Below the pieces are notes generated by a model. It ran no database searches, was not told the DNA's origin, and worked only from the letters and a program-made list of their open reading frames with translations. The translations under genes and the position numbers were made by a program. From contig NZ_BJDP01000006.1 of assembly GCF_005405205.1 (NCBI RefSeq), forward strand, positions 62,001 to 126,000: a DNA stretch of 64,000 bases, in the 5' to 3' direction. This document shows positions 56,493 through 64,000 of this stretch, piece by piece. This DNA is from Enterococcus pingfangensis. GTDB taxonomy: Bacteria; Bacillota; Bacilli; Lactobacillales; Enterococcaceae. Numbering within the stretch: the first letter of the stretch is position 1; each line of letters opens with the position of its first letter.

Positions 56493-57764
56493 ATGAAAAA
56501 AATCGAAATCCATGGCGGAAAGCCATTATCAGGCAATATTACAATCAGCGGCGCGAAAAATAGTGCAGTCGCATTGATCCCAGCAGCAATTATGGCGGAC
56601 TCGCCAGTAACATTAGAAGGTGTTCCGGATATTCAAGATGTCCATTCATTGATCGAAATTTTAGAAATTATGGGGGCAGAAGTCTCTTTTAAAGATAATA
56701 CGATGGTGATCGATCCGACTAAGATTGTGTCGATTCCAATGCCAAATGGCAAGATCAACTCATTACGTGCGTCTTATTATTTTATGGGCGCTTTGTTAGG
56801 CAAATTTGGCGAAGCAGTCGTCGGTCTGCCTGGTGGATGTTTCTTAGGTCCGCGTCCAATCGACTTGCACATTAAAGGCTTTGAAAGTTTAGGTGCCGAG
56901 GTTTCAAATGAACACGGTGTGATTTATTTGCGAACAGATAACGACGGGTTAACCGGGGATCGGATCTTTATGGATGTGGTTTCTATTGGTGCGACCATTA
57001 ACGTGATGCTGGCTGCGGTCAAAGCAAAAGGCAGAACAACGATTGAAAACGCGGCAAAAGAACCAGAAATCATTGATGTTGCTACCTTATTGAACAATAT
57101 GGGGGCAAGGATCCGTGGAGCAGGTACTGATGAAATTCGAATCGAAGGCGTAGAAGAATTGCATGGTTGTGTCCATTCAATTATTCCTGACCGAATCGAA
57201 GCGGGTACTTATTTAGCATTGGCTGCGGCAATCGGCGAAGGTGTGACGGTCAACAATGTCATTTATGAACATATTGAAAGTTTTATCGCAAAATTAGAAG
57301 AAATCGGCGTCGAGATGAATATCTCAGAAGACAGCATTGAAGTGTTGCCTTCTAAAAATCTGAAAACAGTCGATGTAACGACATCGCCTTACCCAGGATT
57401 TGCTACAGATTTACAACAACCGCTGACGCCATTATTACTAAAAGCGCAAGGTACTTCTGAAATCATCGATACGATTTATTCAAAACGCGTGAATCATATT
57501 CCTGAATTGGTCCGGATGGGCGCTGACGCTCGAGTAGAAGGCAACTTGATCGTATTGAATGGACCAAATGAATTACATGGTGCAGAGGTCGTTGCTTCTG
57601 ATCTGCGCGCAGGGGCTTGTTTAGTGATTGCCGGCTTGATGGCCAAAGGCAAAACAACGATTTTTAACGTGGAATATATTTTACGCGGCTATGATCATAT
57701 TATTGAAAAATTAACGGCTCTAGGTGCAACTATTGAAATGATCGACGAGGAAGAGGCGGAATAA
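56493..57764 (+). CDS. murA: UDP-N-acetylglucosamine 1-carboxyvinyltransferase
   Basis: A 423-residue enzyme for the first committed step of peptidoglycan synthesis, transferring enolpyruvate from PEP to UDP-GlcNAc. It has [14 protein letters not shown] with the catalytic Lys (22), the fosfomycin-target Cys (about 116) in GGCFLGPRP (the usual motif is GGCAIGPRP), and [10 protein letters not shown]. Firmicutes have two MurA paralogues; the location between fba and rho matches the murAB/murZ copy. Its stop overlaps the rho start (TAATG). Confidence 0.95.
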   Translation: MKKIEIHGGKPLSGNITISGAKNSAVALIPAAIMADSPVTLEGVPDIQDVHSLIEILEIMGAEVSFKDNTMVIDPTKIVSIPMPNGKINSLRASYYFMGALLGKFGEAVVGLPGGCFLGPRPIDLHIKGFESLGAEVSNEHGVIYLRTDNDGLTGDRIFMDVVSIGATINVMLAAVKAKGRTTIENAAKEPEIIDVATLLNNMGARIRGAGTDEIRIEGVEELHGCVHSIIPDRIEAGTYLALAAAIGEGVTVNNVIYEHIESFIAKLEEIGVEMNISEDSIEVLPSKNLKTVDVTTSPYPGFATDLQQPLTPLLLKAQGTSEIIDTIYSKRVNHIPELVRMGADARVEGNLIVLNGPNELHGAEVVASDLRAGACLVIAGLMAKGKTTIFNVEYILRGYDHIIEKLTALGATIEMIDEEEAE

Positions 57765-59059
57765 TGAGCGATTATTTAACAATGGCGGAACTTGAAAATA
57801 AGACGCTGAAAGAAATCTATACGTATGCGAAAGATTTTAAAATTCCTTATTATAGCCAGATGAATAAAAAAGAATTGTCGTTAGCGGTGATTCGAGCACA
57901 AGCAGAAAAACAAGGCTTCTTTTATATGGAAGGAATCTTGGATATCGTCGGACAAGACGGCTATGGTTTTTTGCGTCCAATCAATTATGGCTCAAGTGCG
58001 GAAGATATTTATATCTCTTCTTCACAGATCCGTCGTTTCAGCTTGCGAAATGGTGATAAAGTAGCCGGAAAAGCGCGTCCGCCCAAAGAGTCAGAACGCT
58101 ATTATGGCTTGATGCACGTGGAAAGTGTCAATGGCAAAGATCCGGAAGAAGCTAAAGAACGCCCGCATTTTCCAGCGCTAACCGCACTTTATCCAGATAA
58201 ACAATTGATTTTAGAAACAACTCCCGGTCGTTTGTCTACTCGAATGATCGATATTTTCTCACCGGTAGGATTTGGTCAGCGTGGCTTGATCGTTGCGCCG
58301 CCTAAAGCCGGAAAAACAACGATCCTTAAAGAAATCGCGAACGGTATCACTGATAATCATCCAGATGTCGAATTGATCGTTTTGTTAATCGATGAACGAC
58401 CAGAAGAAGTGACAGACTTAGAACGCAGCGTCAAAGGCGATGTAGTTTATTCAACTTTTGATCAGCAACCGCAAAACCATACTCGAGTCTCTGAATTAGT
58501 ATTGGAACGGGCGATGCGTTTAGTCGAGGATAAACGAGATGTAGTCATTTTGATGGATAGTATCACGCGTTTGGCTCGTGCCTATAACTTAGTCGTTCCG
58601 CCCAGCGGCCGAACATTAAGCGGCGGGATCGATCCAGCGGCTCTTTACAAACCCAAAAAATTCTTTGGGGCTGCTCGAAATATTGAAGAGGGCGGTAGCT
58701 TGACGATTTTAGCAACAGCACTTGTCGACACTGGCAGTCGGATGGATGATGTGATCTATGAAGAATTTAAAGGAACAGGTAATCTGGAATTACAATTATC
58801 CCGTGAATTATCCGAACGCCGCGTCTTCCCAGCAATCGATATCAAAAAATCCGGGACTCGTAAAGAAGATTTACTAATGTCGCCGCCGCGACTGGAAGAG
58901 ATCTGGAAAATCCGCAACAATATGACCGGCGATTCGTTGGAATATACCTCGCAATTTATAAATTTCTTAAAGAAATCAAAGACGAATGAAGATGTTTTTA
59001 AAGCATTTAAGGATGTTTCTTTCGGTGGGAAAACTCCGCGCAGAAATCAAAAAAGATAA
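57764..59059 (+). CDS. rho: transcription termination factor Rho
   Basis: A 431-residue hexameric RNA-dependent ATPase. It has the N-terminal helical and cold-shock-like RNA-binding domain ([27 protein letters not shown] in parts), Walker [10 protein letters not shown] (about 178-186), Walker [18 protein letters not shown] and the R-loop SGTRKEDLL. The start codon overlaps the murA stop. Cotranscribed with murA and followed by rpmE2. Confidence 0.96.
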   Translation: MSDYLTMAELENKTLKEIYTYAKDFKIPYYSQMNKKELSLAVIRAQAEKQGFFYMEGILDIVGQDGYGFLRPINYGSSAEDIYISSSQIRRFSLRNGDKVAGKARPPKESERYYGLMHVESVNGKDPEEAKERPHFPALTALYPDKQLILETTPGRLSTRMIDIFSPVGFGQRGLIVAPPKAGKTTILKEIANGITDNHPDVELIVLLIDERPEEVTDLERSVKGDVVYSTFDQQPQNHTRVSELVLERAMRLVEDKRDVVILMDSITRLARAYNLVVPPSGRTLSGGIDPAALYKPKKFFGAARNIEEGGSLTILATALVDTGSRMDDVIYEEFKGTGNLELQLSRELSERRVFPAIDIKKSGTRKEDLLMSPPRLEEIWKIRNNMTGDSLEYTSQFINFLKKSKTNEDVFKAFKDVSFGGKTPRRNQKR

Positions 59060-59158
59060 TTGCATTGTCGAATCATTCATGATAGTATATTCATGTTGCA
59101 AATTGCAAAAATAACTCTGAACCAGCAAATGATTCAGGGCAAAGGAGCGAAAAAAACT

Positions 59159-59422
59159 ATGAAACAAGGAATTCATCCAGAATATCATCCCGTAGTATTT
59201 ATGGACTCAACTACAGGTTTCAAATTCTTGTCAGGTTCTACAAAATCTTCACAAGAAACAGTTGAATGGGAAGACGGAAATACTTACCCAGTAATCCGTG
59301 TCGAAGTTACTTCAGACTCTCATCCATTCTACACTGGACGTCAAAAATTCACGCAAGCAGATGGACGTGTCGACCGTTTCAACAAAAAATACGGTATCAA
59401 AGACACAAACGCTGCGGAATAA
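59159..59422 (+). CDS. rpmE2: 50S ribosomal protein L31 type B
   Basis: An 87-residue L31 of type B: starts [16 protein letters not shown], lacks the zinc-binding Cys residues of type A L31, and ends with [14 protein letters not shown] and a short acidic tail. Ribosome site AAAGGAG. The longer frame from 59060 runs through a leader containing TGAA-type inverted repeats and is not coding. The last 10 codons and terminator are duplicated 1,667 bases downstream. Confidence 0.95.
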   Translation: MKQGIHPEYHPVVFMDSTTGFKFLSGSTKSSQETVEWEDGNTYPVIRVEVTSDSHPFYTGRQKFTQADGRVDRFNKKYGIKDTNAAE

Positions 59423-59480
59423 TCAAAATTCTGTTCAAACAGACTTTAGCGAGTTTCCTATTATGGAAGCTCGTTTTTTT
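59395..59480 (+). repeat. direct repeat, copy 1: 3' end and terminator of rpmE2
   Basis: An 86-base block covers the last codons of rpmE2 (from about residue 80), the stop, and the terminator GCGAGTTTCC / GGAAGCTCGT with T7. It recurs at 61062-61147 with one difference (C at 59410, T at 61077; both encode Asn). Confidence 0.95.
59453..59480 (+). terminator. terminator of rpmE2
   Basis: CGAGTTTCC / GGAAGCTCG, with one wobble, and a T7 run. Confidence 0.85.
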
Positions 59481-59592
59481 ATATTCAATAATTTTAGAAA
59501 TCAGATTGAACTGAGTCTTTTTAACAGTTATCATAAATTAGTATAAATATAAAAAACATCCTATTTTTATTGATGTTGATTAAAGGAGATCA

Positions 59593-60933
59593 ATGATGAA
59601 ACATTCTTTAGTGCGTGAACGTAGCTTTCCAGAATTCTTTTTCTTGTTTATTATTATTGCTTTTGGAGTCATTTCAACTTTCGTCACTTTTCCTTTAACA
59701 AATGGTGATGAAGGTTATCATCTGAGTAGAAGCTATACCATTTTTTCTAGAAATAATCCTATTTCAATGGAAACGGATGCTGTGCGTGCTATTGAATTAG
59801 TAACAATTTCTGAAAATTTAGGAGAGCGAAATTTTGACGTGGATTCTTTCTTTAGAACTAAATTACCTGATGTTGAAAAAGATAAGGTGAGTTTTAATCT
59901 TCAAAAGGATGATAACTCAACTCTTGGAATAGATGTCGGGCATATGCCGGCTGCTATTGGAAGTTTAATTGGCAGATTCATTTATCCAAGTTATGGTGTT
60001 ATACTTATTTTTTCAAGATTGGCAAATCTAGTTTTTTTTGCAATATGTTTATTTTTTATTATTAGATTTAGCAGCGTAGGTAAATGGTCCTTATTTATGC
60101 TATTTTCAGTTCCATTTATCCAAAAATTGGCTAGTCCAAGCTATGACGTTTTTTCCTATGTTGTCGTTTCAGCTTTTGCAGTAAATCTGCTGACGCTAGC
60201 TAAATTAAGTGATTTTAAGAAAGCTTCGAAAAAACAGATTAGCTACACTTTGCTTACTATTCTCCTAATATTTTTTGCGAAGAACAATTATATCTTTATC
60301 TTGCCCTCGCTACTATTTTTACCCATGTTTACTAATAGAATCATAAAGTTATATCGAAAGCAAAGTAGACAGCTACGTATTATTTTTTGGATAATACTAT
60401 TAATTATACTTTGTATTGGGATTTATTATTCAAATAGAATATTTGGTTTAGAAAATTTTGCGAGACAATTTTTCAATTCTTATTTCAATGTAGCGACTAT
60501 GGGGCGCAGAGGAAGAACACTATTTAACGTAGCACCTACGATCTTGCCGGATATGTTTAATATCTTTTGGATTTTGTCCTTATTTTTTGTAATGATGACT
60601 GAAAAGAAGCATTCATGGAATTTATTCTTCATATTAGGAACGATTATTGTCTTTTTCATTAATTGGTTTGGTATATATGCAGGATTTTATTTGATGTTGA
60701 ATAAACCGATGCAAGCGCTCGATGAACTAAGTGGGAGGTATCTTCACCCATTTATTATTTGTTTTTTACCGTTTACTCAGCTTGTAAGCTACAAGTATAA
60801 TCTAGTATCATCACAAAAAGCAGTAAAATTTGTTTCTATAACCTCAACATTGCTAATTATGATAACGTATTTAATCGTTTGCTATTATAGAGGATATATA
60901 ATCCAAACAACTCCTACATGGGGGACGCGATAG
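59593..60933 (+). CDS. DUF2142 family membrane protein (possible GT-C-type glycosyltransferase)
   Basis: A 446-residue membrane protein with about ten to eleven helices. It carries features of the DUF2142 family: an early loop with NGDEGYHLSRSY (Asp-Glu and His-Arg after the first helix, resembling the acidic GT-C loop), HMPAAIGSLIGRFI, PFIQKLASPSYDVFSY and the late ELSGRYLHPF. Family members are thought to act in cell-surface polysaccharide or teichoic-acid glycosylation, but this is not shown here. AAGGAG precedes ATGATG; the second ATG (59596) has better spacing. AT content is visibly higher than in neighbours and it is bracketed by a direct repeat, so it was probably acquired. Confidence 0.75.
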   Translation: MMKHSLVRERSFPEFFFLFIIIAFGVISTFVTFPLTNGDEGYHLSRSYTIFSRNNPISMETDAVRAIELVTISENLGERNFDVDSFFRTKLPDVEKDKVSFNLQKDDNSTLGIDVGHMPAAIGSLIGRFIYPSYGVILIFSRLANLVFFAICLFFIIRFSSVGKWSLFMLFSVPFIQKLASPSYDVFSYVVVSAFAVNLLTLAKLSDFKKASKKQISYTLLTILLIFFAKNNYIFILPSLLFLPMFTNRIIKLYRKQSRQLRIIFWIILLIILCIGIYYSNRIFGLENFARQFFNSYFNVATMGRRGRTLFNVAPTILPDMFNIFWILSLFFVMMTEKKHSWNLFFILGTIIVFFINWFGIYAGFYLMLNKPMQALDELSGRYLHPFIICFLPFTQLVSYKYNLVSSQKAVKFVSITSTLLIMITYLIVCYYRGYIIQTTPTWGTR

Positions 60934-61061
60934 TATAAGGTAATCTACTAGAGGAGTTGAAAGGTCTAAGCTGGACTTATCATTTCCTGTTGGCGTATTG
61001 ATAATCTGTGGTTCCATATCAATTAAAAGTCCTAGTAAGAAACTAAGTATTATGAGGAGAA

Positions 61062-61147
61062 TATCAAAGACACAAATGCTGCGGAATAATCAAAATTCTG
61101 TTCAAACAGACTTTAGCGAGTTTCCTATTATGGAAGCTCGTTTTTTT
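61062..61147 (+). repeat. direct repeat, copy 2: displaced rpmE2 3' end
   Basis: Identical to 59395-59480 except for one base. It contains the last rpmE2 codons without the gene body, the stop and the rpmE2 terminator, which here can stop transcripts of the DUF2142 gene. It directly precedes the PTS promoter region. Confidence 0.95.
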
Positions 61148-61156
61148 GTGTAGTTA

Positions 61157-61204
61157 TGAAACGTGTTTCAGTTCGTGAAATACGTTGAGTTGTAAGCGGT
61201 ACCT
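61157..61204 (+). promoter_or_regulatory. operator region of the alpha-glucoside PTS operon
   Basis: TGAAACGTGTTTCA (61157-61170) is a near-palindrome, and TTTCA-N5-TGAAA overlaps it, giving three half-sites in a row that suit a sugar-responsive repressor. Further down TGTAAGCGGTACCT (61191-61204) matches the cre consensus at 12 of 14 positions. A possible -10 TATACT lies at 61229-61234. Confidence 0.5.
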
Positions 61205-61262
61205 ATTTATTTTTAGAACGGCGTCTCGTATACTGAACACATCATAAAAAGAAGGAGTTAAA

Positions 61263-64000
<2,738 letters not shown>

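Larger units (their letters stand above)
59481..61147 (+). mobile_element. small insertion carrying a DUF2142 gene, bracketed by a direct repeat
   Basis: A 1,667-base segment sits between rpmE2 and the PTS operon. It carries one AT-rich gene and ends with the second copy of the 86-base rpmE2 tail. Recombination between the repeats would delete it precisely. No integrase or transposase is present, so Campbell-type integration or gene conversion is likely. Mechanism inferred. Confidence 0.6.

Noticed and set aside
61157-61262. Possible sigma-54 promoter for the PTS operon, since rpoN is in the window
   Set aside because: No TGGCAC-N5-TTGCW sequence is present upstream of the PTS gene, and this PTS family is not typically RpoN-dependent.

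Overview
The window looks like chromosomal DNA of an enterococcus or a close relative (Enterococcaceae, low-GC Firmicutes). The main evidence is a complete Na+-type V-ATPase (ntp) operon in Enterococcus hirae gene order. Its proteins match the E. hirae subunits in length (NtpA 593, NtpB 458, NtpK 156, NtpG 103 residues) and keep the Na+-binding residues of the NtpK ring. Supporting evidence is the cggR-gap-pgk-tpiA-eno cluster, the fba-murA-rho-rpmE2 cluster, strong Shine-Dalgarno sites, frequent GTG/TTG starts and CcpA-type cre sites.

Layout. 0-8 kb: an amino-acid:Na+ symporter, an aldehyde dehydrogenase, a DUF4180 protein, a 48-residue protein too short for routine calling, an FMN-dependent lactate oxidase behind a perfect cre site, and an Msr-type ABC-F ribosome-protection gene behind a leader peptide and terminator. 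8-13 kb: a lipoprotein plus permease of an amino-acid ABC importer with no ATPase, then an amidase and an amidohydrolase. 13-25 kb: housekeeping genes (rnhC, zapA, cvpA-like, mutS2, trxA, uvrC), a self-contained regulator/membrane protein/ABC exporter operon, an aldo/keto reductase, a second symporter and a class I glutamine-amidotransferase-like hydrolase. 26-36 kb: the ntpFIKECGABD operon and ntpJ, preceded by a highly structured leader RNA ending in a terminator. 36-43 kb: glyoxalase, NUDIX, HD hydrolase, lipL, DUF1934, rpoE (delta), tRNA-Arg(CCG) and rpoN. 42-48 kb: the CggR-controlled lower glycolysis operon. 48-53 kb: a more variable stretch with an AT-rich unknown, the decayed tail of an Mrr restriction enzyme, a PadR/membrane-protein pair, a PAP2 phosphatase and a SulP transporter that seems to have lost its ATG start. 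53-59 kb: pyrG with a GGGC-start attenuator, fba, murA, rho and rpmE2. 59-61 kb: an AT-rich DUF2142 gene bracketed by an 86-bp duplication of the rpmE2 3' end, which is a small insertion. 61-64 kb: an alpha-glucoside PTS transporter and a 6-phospho-alpha-glucosidase cut by the window end.

The genes combine into Na+ and K+ homeostasis (ntp plus NtpJ, and two Na+-coupled symporters), central glycolysis under CggR/CcpA, nucleotide and cell-wall supply, and ribosome protection. The most interesting signals are non-coding: the ntp leader RNA, the msr leader peptide, the duplicated rpmE2 tail around a cargo gene, and a palindromic element resembling insertion-sequence ends that sits inside the loops of two convergent terminators. 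No CRISPR array, complete insertion sequence, prophage or rRNA was seen.
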